From CAJBLF01 sp964504915 (GTDB lineage Bacteria; Patescibacteriota; Gracilibacteria; Absconditabacterales; Absconditicoccaceae), in NCBI GenBank assembly GCA_964504915.1, contig CAZDFH010000001.1:119339-183338 (forward strand): 64,000 nt of DNA, written 5' to 3'. The notes under the pieces were generated by a model. That model ran no database searches and had not been told where the DNA came from. It was given only the letters and a program-made list of their open reading frames with translations. The translations under genes were made by a program, and so were the position numbers. Of this stretch, positions 1 through 12,041 are shown piece by piece; position 1 is the first letter of the stretch; each line of letters opens with the position of its first letter.

Positions 1-1280
1 TTGCTTGGTACATCGACTTTAATCTCCTCGTCACGTCGTAGATATCATGCCTTCGTCACTTCTTCTTTCGTAAACGTATCATCCATCAGATATGCAGCTG
101 TATCGTTGAAGTAGAAAGGATTCATCCATCCGGGGAAAAACGATCACAGGGTTCAGTCAGATTCCATTTGTGAGAATATTTTGTTTGCCAGAGTAAACCG
201 CTCCTCTTTCGTATACTCTTTGTTGAAAATACAAAACTGTTTATTTTGCAATCCGATACATCATAGACAATAGGAACAATTATCTAGGTAGTAAGAATAG
301 AATATACTCTGTGATCCAGCTATGTGAGCTGAGCAATATATTTTGGATGCAAAGGTGCCAAAAAAGATACTTCCATACGAATCATCAGCGCCACCTCATC
401 CGGAGAACATAATGTCGTACATATTCTTGTTGCCGAGATTACTTCCTGTCATAAACAGGTTCCTTCACTGCTCTACACGATATGCGAGTGCCGATTGAGT
501 CACCTTATGTGATTTTACGATAAAGTTACCTTCGACATCAGTGCTTGCGAAGTTCGTTCATTTTTTGGACAGAGCTAGAAGCCATAAAAGGAAATTCTCT
601 TTTTGTACCAAGAGTGTTTGTTTTTTCTCCATATATGTTTCTTTGTCGTACTGTTTATTGCTGATACAATAGCTTTGATTCTGTAGATCATCACAAAATA
701 GGCATTCATGACATCAGATGAGATTAGTCGAAAACCAGATATTACTAGAATCAGCTATAAACCTAGCATAGAAAATATTGAAAGAATTTCTCACTCCGAC
801 GGACATATAAATATTCTCCGCATTATCTGAGATTTCACTACTATTTAAGACATTTTTACAATTTTCTCTCACGACAAAAGAATACAATATTTTTTCTGTA
901 TCTAATCATACCGTACACGATAAATAGGTATCTCTCGTTCAGAAAATATTATCAGCATAGTCTGAGTTTTCATTTTTATCTCGAGAAAGCGAAGCTGCAT
1001 TCTTTAGCTTCAGAAATAGATTCTGAAATTGCTGGAAGAAGGGAATCTGCTCATCTATCTCGCATCATAGAGACCCTAGCTCTTGCCTATAATCCTCATA
1101 CATTTTATTACTCATGAGTTCGCCAATCCTTCACGTATCTGCCGGATATCTAGATATCAGTCACTGATTTTTGTAGAGTACAAATTCTCCTCGGCTACCA
1201 AGTTCTTTCACAAAATCTCTCCAAGGAGTCTGCATTCTCTTGGCTTGAATCTTTTCTTCTCGTTGTCTGATGTCTTGCAT
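1..1280 (-). CDS. CRP1: divergent Cys-rich paralog, 3' end outside window
   Basis: Open from the ATG at 1280 to the window edge (about 426 codons) when TGA is read as Gly. It is recognisable by ENSDYAD, the CHECLFCDDLQNQSYCI block end, a second block ending CLGCIGLQNKQFCIFNKEY and the SFFPGWMNPFYFNDTAAY segment, all aligning with the other paralogs. The N-terminus is unlike theirs: instead of a C-x-x-C module it starts MQDIRQREEKIQAKRMQTPW and lacks zinc-ligand cysteines, so this copy has lost or replaced the first module. It starts 13 bases after the CRP2 stop. Function unknown; the C-terminal module cannot be seen. Confidence 0.8.
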
Positions 1281-1293
1281 GAGTATACGATGG

Positions 1294-3129
1294 TTATCAA
1301 TAAATTTCTTTATTATAGCATTGCTCACAGAACACTTTATGCGTGATGGTTTGTCCATAGACGGAAAGCATTTCTATTCAACACTTATCACAACTTCTCA
1401 GATAAAGATTTCTCAGTGGTCTCTTGTTCCTCCTCTGCTGATGGCGAACATCATGATGTCTGCGAGGAAGTGGAAGTCCATGCTTGCGATAAAAGGTTAG
1501 TTCTGGTCAGATGATTCTAAATGGTCTTCCTGATACTTCACAGATAATGATTTTATCGAGAATATCGTCTTGCACGTCATCAATGCTATCAGGCAGATCA
1601 CTGGCCAATATCTGCTTAGCATGCTCTGGGATATTGATTTCTGTCTCTCTCGTTCTTCGTTTTATCTTTACTTTCTCCTCACCTCATAAATCTAGTATTG
1701 CATCTGAAATAAATGTGTCTGGCTGTAACACGGTAACGATACCTTCACCGTCAGGATTAACTACGGTCGTCTTGTCTCAAATGACTAAAGATTTTATAGG
1801 GAAAAAATCATTTGCGATAGTGTCGTTGTACGGAAACGGAGATAATTCGTGATGAGGTGGAGCTCCGTAGATTCAAGTCTGTTTTAGTTGGTCGATAATA
1901 ATTTTGGAAGTCTCTTCTCGTTCATTCTTCGTTAGTTGCTTATTGAGGATACAATATTCCTTGTTTTTTAGCCCGCAGCAAAAGAGCATATTGCTACATC
2001 ATATAAGCGCCTGACAATTGATAATATTATGTGACGTATATACGTCGTAGCATCCCAGAATTTTGCTACTAAACTCCTCTGTTTGAGCTGCGCCGATTCT
2101 TCATGAATTAATGACATAACTAGCATTTCAACCGATACAATTTATACATTTTTCGAATGGTCATCACCATACATTTACAGATTCATCGGACATATGGCTA
2201 TCAAATGCCAAAATACTCTGATGACAGTTTACTAGAGCGTCTCCGATGCAATTTTCACTATTTATTTGGTTGACACCTTTATAGAGAGCGGAAGATATGA
2301 CATGATCATAATCAGCCAAATATGTCTGAAGCCCCGTATATGTTTTCATATTCTTCTTCATCTGAGTGAAATATGTTTCAAATTCTTCTTTTGTATGTTC
2401 CTTGTTGTGAATGTAGTAAGCTTTGCCCCTAATGTTGCTACAAAACAAGCAATGGTGACAATTATCTAGATCAGTAGAAAAATAACAGTTCTGACTATTA
2501 TTGATGTTAAATCAAAAGAAGATTCCGTAACTATCAAAGATATTAATTCCCTCATAGCAGAGATTCCCTTGTTTGACATAAAAACAATCTACCACATCCT
2601 TACCAGGGATTGCATAATAGGTGTAATATACATCTTCTGATTCATAATAAATACAAAAACTCATATAGATATTTTTACAACTATTTACATAGTTCCCATA
2701 ATCAGAGTTTTCATTCCTGATATTAAGCTTTTCTTCTTTGGGGGTATGTTGCACAAGGTTGGTGAACGTTCTTAGTATCTCATCCAAACCAGTAGGGACT
2801 TCTTTACCTGGGAGCAGAAAATTTTCATCCCAAAATTCCTGAGAATCATATACATCGACCTTACATTCTGGGGCATACATACTGATGACTGGCTTCCCTG
2901 ACTTTGCTGAGATGTTTCTATACAAGTGCCTTTCATTACGGAACATGCAGATATATCTAAAAATAGCCGATGGAGAAAGGTTCTGCTTATAGGTCACTCC
3001 CATAGCGTCCTCTATATCTTTTTGTAATTGAAAAATAGGGAATTCTTCTCCTGTCCGTTTACAGGTTCTTCGCTCCAAGATTTGAGTTCACGATTGTTGG
3101 GAAATAAATTCGTAGGTTTTTTTATCCAT
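1294..3129 (-). CDS. CRP2: type 2 Cys-rich paralog
   Basis: 611 residues. N-terminus MDKKTYEFISQQ, then a single cysteine in TCKRTGEEFPIF; the usual CPEER is replaced by LSPSAIF, so the first zinc module has lost most ligands. The first repeat block is rich in Tyr rather than Cys. The C-terminal ribbon is intact: CDKC about 20 residues before CEQCYNKEIY, followed by Gly (TGA) and TAA. ATG at 3129 chosen because it aligns with the MDKKVYEF starts of other copies; it lies 8 bases after the CRP3 stop, suggesting translational coupling. No signal peptide. Function unknown. Confidence 0.88.
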
Positions 3130-3137
3130 GGGATATA

Positions 3138-4994
3138 TTATCAATAAATCTCTTTATTATAACAACTTTCGCAGTATACCTTGAACGTGGTATTCTGTGG
3201 GTACACAGACAATGTCCCTCTAGAACAATGATCACATGTTCTGACGTATAATGTCCTCGGTGGTCTTAGGGAGAGTCTTTCTTGATATCTCATATCTGGG
3301 TGCTGTCTTGGGACCGGCAATCCATGGTTGCGGTAAAACACTAATTCCGCGCTAATTATTTTGAATGGCCTTCCGCTTGTCTCGCAGATGATAACTTTCT
3401 GTAGAATACTGTCCTGTACATCATCAATATTTTCAGGGATAGCTTGTGCTGTAATTTTTACCATGGCATCAGGGACATTAATTTCTGTTTCCCGATTTCT
3501 CCATTTGATAGTGATTTTTTTCTCTCATCCAAGATCAAGAATAGCGCTCGACAGAGAAAGTTCAGGATGTAAGATGGTTAGCACACCGGCCCCTTCTGGG
3601 TTCAAAATACGTTCTTCTCAGTTGGTGACTACCTTATAGATAGGATAGTCTTCGTTCGCAATACTATCATTATAAGGGTACTGTGATATCTGCGGGTCTA
3701 AATATTCTCCTCGTTCACCGGTTCACTGCATATGATGAATAATCTTTTTTGTCTCCTCTTCTCGTTGTTTTGGCTCATATTTTTTATTGAAAATAGAATA
3801 ATCCACTCTCTTAGCATAGATAGAGCCAAATACATAATTAGCTGGATATCCTGACACAGTATACAGCATATCATGACCAGCCCATGGCAAATAAGAGAAA
3901 TAGCACCCAAAAGATCCATACCCTACTGCCACTACTTCATAGCATTTATTGGCTTCTGGATAGATACCATGAGCATCCATTATATCTTTACCATATTTCG
4001 CAAACGTTATATATCTACAATCTTCTAAATTAGCCGTCTCAAATCATAGAATCGTATTTTTACAATTTACGATACTATTTCCATAACTATTGTCTGAATT
4101 AGTAATATCGCTCGCTTTGTGTGGAGACTTATTTTTGACTCTCTGCATTTCTTCTTTCGCTTCTCTATATCCAGAATACGTTTTTATCTGTTGTTTTAAA
4201 TCTTCCAAGAATACCTTAAACTCTTCTCTAGAAACTTTTTTATTGTGAATGACATAATCTCCATTTACTATTCATGCGGAGAAGATAACATTATTAGATC
4301 CTCTAATATCATACGAAAAAAAAGTGTATGATGAATCAATCACTTTTGCTGATCCAATAACGTTGTTTGAATTATAGATATCAAAAGAGTCGTAAATATT
4401 ATCTGATAAGGTCATGGATGTCCCATCCATACATTTGTTGCAATTAGAAATTCTAGAACAATACATAAGGTCCTCTCATCCAACTGAGGCGAAACACATG
4501 TAACAATTCTTTAATCAGGAGACGTGTTGGGCATAGTCAGCATTATAATTATCATCCCCCTGATCTACGGCTTGGAAAGGTGTTATTTTTCTCAATTCCA
4601 ACATATTTTCGGTAAAGGTCTTAGAGAAATCAAAATCTCTCCCTGTGACCGTAGGATCCCGCTGATCAGAAAAATATGCTTTATTACTATAGACTCTCAA
4701 TCCCGAATCAGGATGTTGTGTCCCGATGGTATCGATACCGAGCAAATCACAGGTTCTTTTGTAAATTTTTCTCTCATTTCTAAAGAGTAATCTCCTTCTT
4801 TCCCTACAAGCCGAGCATAATGTAGGCAAAGGAAGATCAAATTTTTCTCATCAAAGTACTGGTGATAATTTATCTAGCATATGAAGATCTTCTTGGAAAA
4901 TAGCAAAATCTGATCCACATCGAGCACAAGTTTTTCGCTCCTTGATTGGATCATTCATTTCTCTGGACATAAATTCATAGACTCTACGCTCCAT
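3138..4994 (-). CDS. CRP3: type 2 Cys-rich paralog with full N-terminal ligand set
   Basis: 618 residues, among the longest copies. It has the type 2 lead (MERRVYEFMSRE) but, unusually for type 2, all four N-terminal cysteines: CARC at about residue 23 and CSACRERRR about 38 residues later. The C-terminal module is type 2 (CDHC, LSVYPQ, CESCYNKEIY, then Gly-TGA and TAA). It therefore looks intermediate between the subfamilies. Start fixed by alignment; an ATG four bases upstream is out of frame. The gap to CRP4 is 8 bases. Function unknown. Confidence 0.88.
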
Positions 4995-5002
4995 ACATAC
5001 GA

Positions 5003-6853
5003 TTATCAATAAATTTCCTTATTGTAACAAGTTTCGCAATATACTTTCCCAGCATATTCTGGTGTATATACACTTAACATCTCCTGCTTACAGTTTGAAC
5101 AATTTCTGACACAAATGTTTCTTCCTGGTCTTTTATCTAATCTTTCTTGATGACGGATATCCGGATGTTTATGTGGCAATGGGAATCCATTCTTGCGATA
5201 GAACGTTAATTCCGGGATAGATAATTTGAATGGCCTTCAGCTTACGGTACAAATAATGGCCTTTTCTAATATATCGTCTTTGACCTCGTTTATATCTGAA
5301 TGCACCTCTGCAGATTGGATGGTTTGAATGCCTGCTGGGATATTGATTTCATTTTCTCTCGTTCTTCGTTTAATTTTAATTTTTTCCGCTCATCACAAAT
5401 CTAATATTGCATCAGAGATAAACTTACTTGAGTCTGCAACGGTCACGGTGCCTTTTCCCTCAGCATGGTGAATCTGTTCTTTACCGTCTACAATAATGGT
5501 CTTGATGGGATAATACTCATCCGCGACGGTATCATTGTAAGGAAATGGGGAAAACTCTGGATCGAAGAATTCTCATCGTTTCTTCTGTTCTTGGAGCTCT
5601 TTGACAATCTGCATAGCATGTTTTTCTCGCTCGGTTTTGCTATATTCTTTATTGAGAATGCAATATTCTTTATTCCTACAACTAATGGTCCCGAGCATAT
5701 TTTTGACGTTCATAATGAAGTTGGAGAAATAGACGTCTCTATTATCAGTTCGAGAATTCCACACCGTCGCTGCAGAAAAGTTAGCTGCCAATCCTATTCC
5801 TTCGTGAATTTTCTGAGAACCATCTACGACGACGTATCATCACATGACGTCCTTACAACCATTCGCATTGATTACGCCTCTGATATCTTCAGCATTGTGT
5901 ACTTCAAAAGATTCGAGGACATTTTTACTATTGTCTATCAAATCGCCTATACAATTTTGTGCATTGATAATGCTCATATTCTGGACTATTGTTCATTTCA
6001 TCATCTCCTGCAACTTCGCTTGATACTCCTCTGCTTTACCATGTCTGAAGAGATCGTCTATCATAGGAGCGATTTCACTGTCCCATCTTTCTTTACCAAC
6101 AAATTCATTCATATAATAATATTCTTTGTCTTTGAGTCCTACGCAGAGGAAGATGTTTTTACAATTTTTGATGTGATAAGAAAACAAGACGTTGAATGAT
6201 TCGTCCACCTTCTGAGAGTAGGCAGTTTTCATACAGTTGAGACAGTCTATGATTTGGTAGCAGTTTTCGCACCCTTTGGATCCGTAGCCGTCTACTACAT
6301 TTTTGCAGTCAAAGATAGAATAGGAATAATAACAATCTCGATTATGGTCACTGGCAAAGATCATGTAACAATTCTTATTTCATTCGGAACCATTGGTATA
6401 ATCGCTATTTTCATTACTGAATGCGAACATATTGAGAAATGGAACTTGTTTGAAAAGCACTTTGAGATCATCATAAAATCTTCCTGGCGTATACGTCATC
6501 CCAAAATCTAATGGATCTCGACCATCCGATCGCCACAGATCTGGATTGTATACTTTCCCTTCGTATTCTTCTGGATAGAGGGCTACAATACTTTTCCCCG
6601 TCTTGCTACATTTTCTCTTGTAGAGTTTCCTTTCATTACGAAACATCATCATCCTCCTAAATCTAGATTCAGGTGATAAGGTAGGTAGTGGGAAAGCAAA
6701 TTTCTGTCCACCGATACTTGGACTAATCTTATCTAGCATATCGATATCAGACTGATAGATAGGAAACTCTTCTCCTGTCCGAGGACAGGTCTTTCGTTCG
6801 ACGATGGTATCCCTCATCGTTTTTGCCATAAATTCATAGGTTCTTTTTTCCAT
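5003..6853 (-). CDS. CRP4: type 2 Cys-rich paralog
   Basis: 616 residues. N-terminal module TCPRTGEEFPIY followed by LSPESRFRRMMMF: as in CRP2 and CRP8 the second ligand pair is gone. It then reads RNERKLYKRKCSKTGKSIVA, and a Cys block with CYYSYSIFDCKNVVDGYG and CENCYQIIDCLNCMK. C-terminal ribbon CSNC and CETCYNKEIY, then Gly-TGA, TAA. An in-frame ATG also lies at 6865, but 6853 matches the other starts. A 244-codon open frame on the opposite strand (5465-6199) is a shadow of this gene. Function unknown. Confidence 0.88.
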
Positions 6854-6865
6854 GGTAGTATACAA

Positions 6866-8596
6866 TTATCAATAAATCTTTTTGGTATAGCAGACCTCGC
6901 AATACACTGTATAGGGATCTTCTTGTTTGTATCCAGAGAGCATTTTTACACCACAGCTATCGCAGGTTCTGAGATATATTCATCTGCCTGGTCTTCGTCA
7001 CATTCTGTCGGTGTATCTTTGTTCCGGATGACGTTTTGGGAGTGGAATATTGTGTGCACGATAAAAATCTAATTCTTGTTGTATGACCCTAAATGGCTTC
7101 CCCGTGACTTCGCAGACAATCGCTTGCTGGAGAATATCGTTTTTCACGTGCTGAATATCGGGTAACTCGCTTGCTTGCAACAGAGTGGCTACTTGAGGGA
7201 ATGGTTCTTCATAGTCGGATCGTTTGAAACCTTTGTTTACTGCTTCCTCTTTTGTCAGTGGCATATAATCTTGGGCAACGGTTTCATTGTAGCCAAAGAA
7301 TGCTATCTGTGAGTTGAAGAATTCTCCTCGCTCCCCTGTGGTATGCAAATGATCGATAATACGGTCGACCGTCTTTTCATAGTCTGCGGGAGTATATTGT
7401 GTATTAAAGATACAATACTTTTGATTTTTTAATCCACTACAGCCGAAGAGAAAACTACAACTATTGCAATTGTAGGAAAGGAGCACATGATCGCAATTAT
7501 AGATAAATCCAGAAAATAGATTATTATTCGTCGACAGCGCGCTCATAACTTGGTAACTCAGGTGATTGGCAATATATACATTACTGCAATCCATGAGATT
7601 ATCACCATCTACAGCAATTTGGCAGTATCTGACATTTTCTCACTTATCTACATCGACAGAGAGGACAACATCTTTTGAATCATTGATTGTATTCCCAAAA
7701 GCATGTTCATTTCTATATCCCACAAGATTTTTATAATATGCCTCTTGCATGACTCTCTGGAGATGCTCCGAAGATAATGGACGATGAGCTAAAAAGTCTT
7801 TTACTTTTTCCTGATAATCCTCTTTACTCAGTTGCTTATTTTCAAACATATAGGATTGATTGGAAAGATTATTACTTAAGAAACAATGATCGCAGTTTTC
7901 TAGATTTACTGTATAATAGCAGTCATGAGAATTGTAACAATTTACAGCATAGAAGCAGTTGAAGCATTTTTTGATATCCACGCATCCGTATGACCTTTCT
8001 GAGTCGAATGCAAAGCAGCAATCTATCACATCTTTACAGGTCTGTATCACATGACCATAAAAACAATCTTCAGAATTTTCCGATGCTGTCAGTAAGTAAC
8101 AATTTTTACAATAGCCACAGATACTCGTATAATCACAATTTTCGTTATATTGAGAAATTAATCATTGCACGGGAATTTTAGTGTGTAATGCTTGAAACTG
8201 TTCGGTAAACGCTTTGGAGAAATCAAACTCCATTCATCGAGCCAATCCATCTCGTTTGTCAGATTCCCAAATATCTTGTTGATAGACTTTGTACTGTTTA
8301 TCAGGAGAATAGGTACTGATCATATTCTTCCCTGAGAAATCACATTGTCTACGATAGAGTTTTCTCTCATTGCGCAGGCACAACCTCCTTCTCTGACGTT
8401 CTTCTGGGCACAGCCTTGGTAAAGGCATACTCATCTTTTTTCCATTTATCATGGGTGCTACTTTTTTATAGAAATCTTTATCTGACTGGAAAATTGCAAA
8501 CGGTTGCCCACTGGCTTCGCAGGTCTTTCGTTCAATGATGGGATCATTCATTTGCTGAGCAATGAATTCATATACGTCTTTACTAAGATAGTCCAT
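6866..8596 (-). CDS. CRP5: type 2 Cys-rich paralog
   Basis: 576 residues. Starts MDYLSKDVYEFIAQQ, then TCEASGQPFAIF and LCPEERQRRR, the reduced two-cysteine type 2 finger. The first repeat block reads CKDVIDCCFAFDSERSYGC and CFNCFYAVNCYNSHDCYY; the second ends CSFLFGCSGLKNQKYCIFN. The C-terminal ribbon has CDSC and CEVC; the last residues are YTKKIYG instead of YNKEIYG, with Gly encoded by TGA before TAA. Gap to CRP6 is 10 bases. No signal sequence. Function unknown. Confidence 0.88.
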
Positions 8597-8606
8597 GGAG
8601 TATATA

Positions 8607-10304
8607 TTATCAGTAAATTTCTTTATTATAACAATCCTCGCAGTAGACAATTTCTGGTCTTTCTGGAGCATAAGAAGTTTTGATAGCAATTCAACATTTA
8701 TTGCATGTGCGGTCCCATAACTTCATAGGGTTTCTACGAGCCATTCTATCCATATGTCTTACATCTTGATGGCGCCTTGGTAATGCTATCTTATATCTAC
8801 GATAGAACTCTAGCTCTGGTTTGATGATTTTGAAGAGATTTCAGGAGATCTCACACTCTATAGCCCGATTGAGGACATCGTCAGTCACCTCTTCAATAGT
8901 ATTGGGCAGATCTTTCGCCTTCACTATTTTATCAGCCTTTGGTGCAGGCGTCTGGTAATCACTTCGTTTGAATCATTTCTTCATTGCTTCATCCTTTGTC
9001 AGTGGATAGTATTCCATCGCCGCAGTTTCGTTGTATCAGAACGTGCTAAGCTTCGCCGGGAAAAATTGTCACCATTCTCCTGTAGTTTTCATATGTTCAA
9101 TGATTTTGAGTACCATTTCTTCATACTCATCCTTACTGTATTTTTTATTTAAGATTGCATATGATCCATCCCTCATACATGCACAACCAAACAAGTTGTG
9201 TGAATTAGCAGAATAGAGTGAATACCAGATATGTGATGACTCATTGGAGATTACTGAGAAACCGACGGAGTTACCATGCGAGGTAGACATGTGCTCGTAG
9301 ACCTTATCCCCGACGTAGGAGAAGTCAGCATCCATCATATCTTTTCCCGTGTGACAACCAAAAATATATTTTCCCGTCTCCACATCATCTACTTCAAATC
9401 CATACATAATATCTTTGGAATTTACTATTCTATCTCATAGGACATGTTCTACTCTGCTGTTTGCATTTTCTTTGTGGATAGATGTATTTTTCTTCTCTTG
9501 GAATAATTTATGTAGAGTGGCTACTCCTGATGCTGAGTAGTCAAATTCTTTACTACGCTGTTCATATTCTTCTTTGCTATACTGTTGGTTGAAGATGCAG
9601 TAAGACTTATTATTCAGTGATATGCATCATATACAATTATTACATCCATGACATTCATAGCAAAATGCTATATTGTAGCATGTACTACAATTTTGTGAGT
9701 AGAGAGATTGGACGCAGTTATCGCAATCAATCAACTCATAACAATGTTCACAGGTCAGGATATGGAGACAATCTACACAATCTTTGCATTTGTTAATCAC
9801 GAGATAAGAATACGCAATATCTTCACTCTCTGCCACTCTCTGAGAGAGAAAACAATTTTTAGAATCGACGCAAAATACGTTGTAGTCGCAATTCTCTGCA
9901 TTTGTAATAACCGTACCGATATGTGGCACATCTTTCAATAATTCCTCAAACTGATCGAAGAATGGTCTACTGAAATCAAAATCTCTACCATACTGATAAG
10001 GATCATATTCATCTGACCATCGTTCTTTCTGATTGTATACTGTGTATGGTTTATCTGGAGAGAAGATGGAAATAATATCTTTTCACGATAAATCTGATTT
10101 CCTGTGATATAATTTTCTATGATTTCTAAACAAAATTCTTCTCTGCCTACGGCACTCAGGACATAGGGTCGGAGCTGGTATGGCACATTTTTGTCAGGCA
10201 AATATAGGAGATACTTTATCATAAAATTCTTTATCTCGATCAGTGATGTCGAAAGGTATCTGACATTTTGTGCATGTTCTTGTTTCGATAATTTTTTCTG
10301 GCAT
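8607..10304 (-). CDS. CRP6: type 1 Cys-rich paralog
   Basis: 565 residues. Complete N-terminal finger, CTKC at residues 11-14 and CPECRRQRR from residue 48. The first block contains CVDCLHILTCEHCYELIDC and ends CHGCNNCIGCISLNNKSYC, one of the most Cys-dense stretches in the array. The C-terminal ribbon is CNKC followed by a TGA-encoded Gly, then CEDCYNKEIYG. In other copies that post-knuckle Gly is GGA, which supports the recoding. The ATG at 10304 gives a start (MPEKIIETRTC) matching MEEKIIETKKC elsewhere. Function unknown. Confidence 0.88.
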
Positions 10305-10325
10305 TACTATAATGAATGATAAATA

Positions 10326-12032
10326 TTATCCGTATATTTCTTTATTGTAACATGCCTCGCAATAGACTATTTCCTTCTTCTCTGGACCATAAGATGTTTT
10401 GATATCGACTCAGCATTTTGCACATTGTCTATCCCGAATCTTACGAGGATTTCTACTATTCATTCTATCCATATGACGGAGGTCGGGATGACGTTTTGGT
10501 AATGGTAATCAGTGTTTACGATAGAAATCTAGTTCTTGTTTAATCACACGGAATGGTTTTTTACTGACTTCACATTCGATAGCTTGTTGTAAAATTTCGT
10601 CAGTTACGTCTTTGATATTTGGGAGTTCTGTTGATTGTAAAATTGTATCCACTTTGGGGAATGGCGATTCGTAATCGCTTCGTTTGAATCATTTTTTCAA
10701 TGCTTCATCTTTGGATAACGGCATGTGTCGTAAGGCAACGGTTTCATTATAGGCAAAAGGCGAAATTGATGCGGGGAAGAATTCTCCCCGTTCACCCGTC
10801 GTTCTCATGTAGTCGATGATTTGAGGCACGAGTTTGGTATATTCAGCCTGTGTATACTGTTTGTTGAGGATACAAAATTCTTTATTTCTCAGTCCTGTAC
10901 AGCCAAAACAATTACTACATCCAGACATATCCGCACAATAATATAGATCTCTACAATCTTCTCTGATGACGAAGCAGAACGCACAGTGGAAAATATTCAT
11001 ACTTGCAGTCATCCCTTCATAACACAGCTGAGCTCCGACGCCAAATGCTAACCAGTCATAGGTATCTTTTACGTTAATAATGGTATCATCGCAATGACGA
11101 CAGGTCTCTGCGTCTCTTACCATAAAACTTTCTTTGCAGTCCTTACTATCATAGATATGATCTCCTACACAATTTTCTGATTGATAGACACTTAAATTCT
11201 TCTTTGGTGTTTGGAGACTTATTTCTTTAAATCTTTGTTTGTATGCATCGAGATATTTTCCTCGATTTGCTTTCAGTTCTTTTTCCTTTTCGAGAAATTC
11301 TTCTTTCGTCAGTGGTGTATTTTCTCGATAATAATCTTTGTTTACCAAGTCTGAACAAAGTACACAATGATGGCAGTTTCGGCAATTTTCTATGAAAGAA
11401 CAGTCACTACAATCGAAAGAATCTGCAGCGAAAAACACGGTATGACAATTATTACAATCCCTTACTTCATAGCATACTTCACTATCAAAAGTATATGATA
11501 TCTCTGCGGAATCTTTCATTCTAAAGACATAGTTACCATACATTACATCTTCATTATATCCTCATCAGAAACAGAGATGAGCGTTTTTGGATTGAACTAA
11601 ATAATTTACATAAGGAGAATTTTCATTGGATGCATGACTATTGAGGTTGATTCTTGGTACTGTATGAAGCAATTCATCATATTGCGTGAAAAATGGTGTG
11701 CTAAAATCAAAATCCCTCCCATAACTAAGTGGGTCTCGTTGATCTCATCGCCACGTAGCAAACTCATAGACGGTATAAGGTGATTCTGGCGAATAGAGTG
11801 ATACTATTTCCTTCCCTGTGAAATCACATTTCCTTTTATATAAAACTCTTTCCTGTCTATAGCACGCTCTCCTCTGGAATCTACAATCTGGACAGAGTTG
11901 TGGCGAAGGGATTGAATATTTTTTACCTTCAAAAACTGGAGAAACTTTCTCGTAAAACTCGAGATCTTTGTCTGTGACGTCAAACGAAGCTTGGCATTGC
12001 TTACATGTCTTTGTTTCCATAATTTTTTCCAT
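10326..12032 (-). CDS. CRP7: type 1 Cys-rich paralog
   Basis: 568 residues. Starts MEKIMETKTCKQC; CPDCRFQRR completes the finger. The first block includes CYEVRDCNNCHTVFFAADSF and CRNCHHCVLCSDL; the second ends CSNCFGCTGLRNKEFCILNK. C-terminal ribbon CAKC-Gly(TGA) and CEACYNKEIYG. Here the final Gly before TAA is GGA, while most copies have TGA at this codon. The NKQYTQAEY helix is followed by the SPFAYNETVALRHMPL segment seen in most copies. Nine bases separate it from CRP8. Function unknown. Confidence 0.88.
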
Positions 12033-12041
12033 AGACGATAA

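Noticed and set aside
5465..6199. 244-codon plus-strand open frame
   Set aside because: Antisense shadow of CRP4; no family similarity, and the minus frame carries the conserved motifs.
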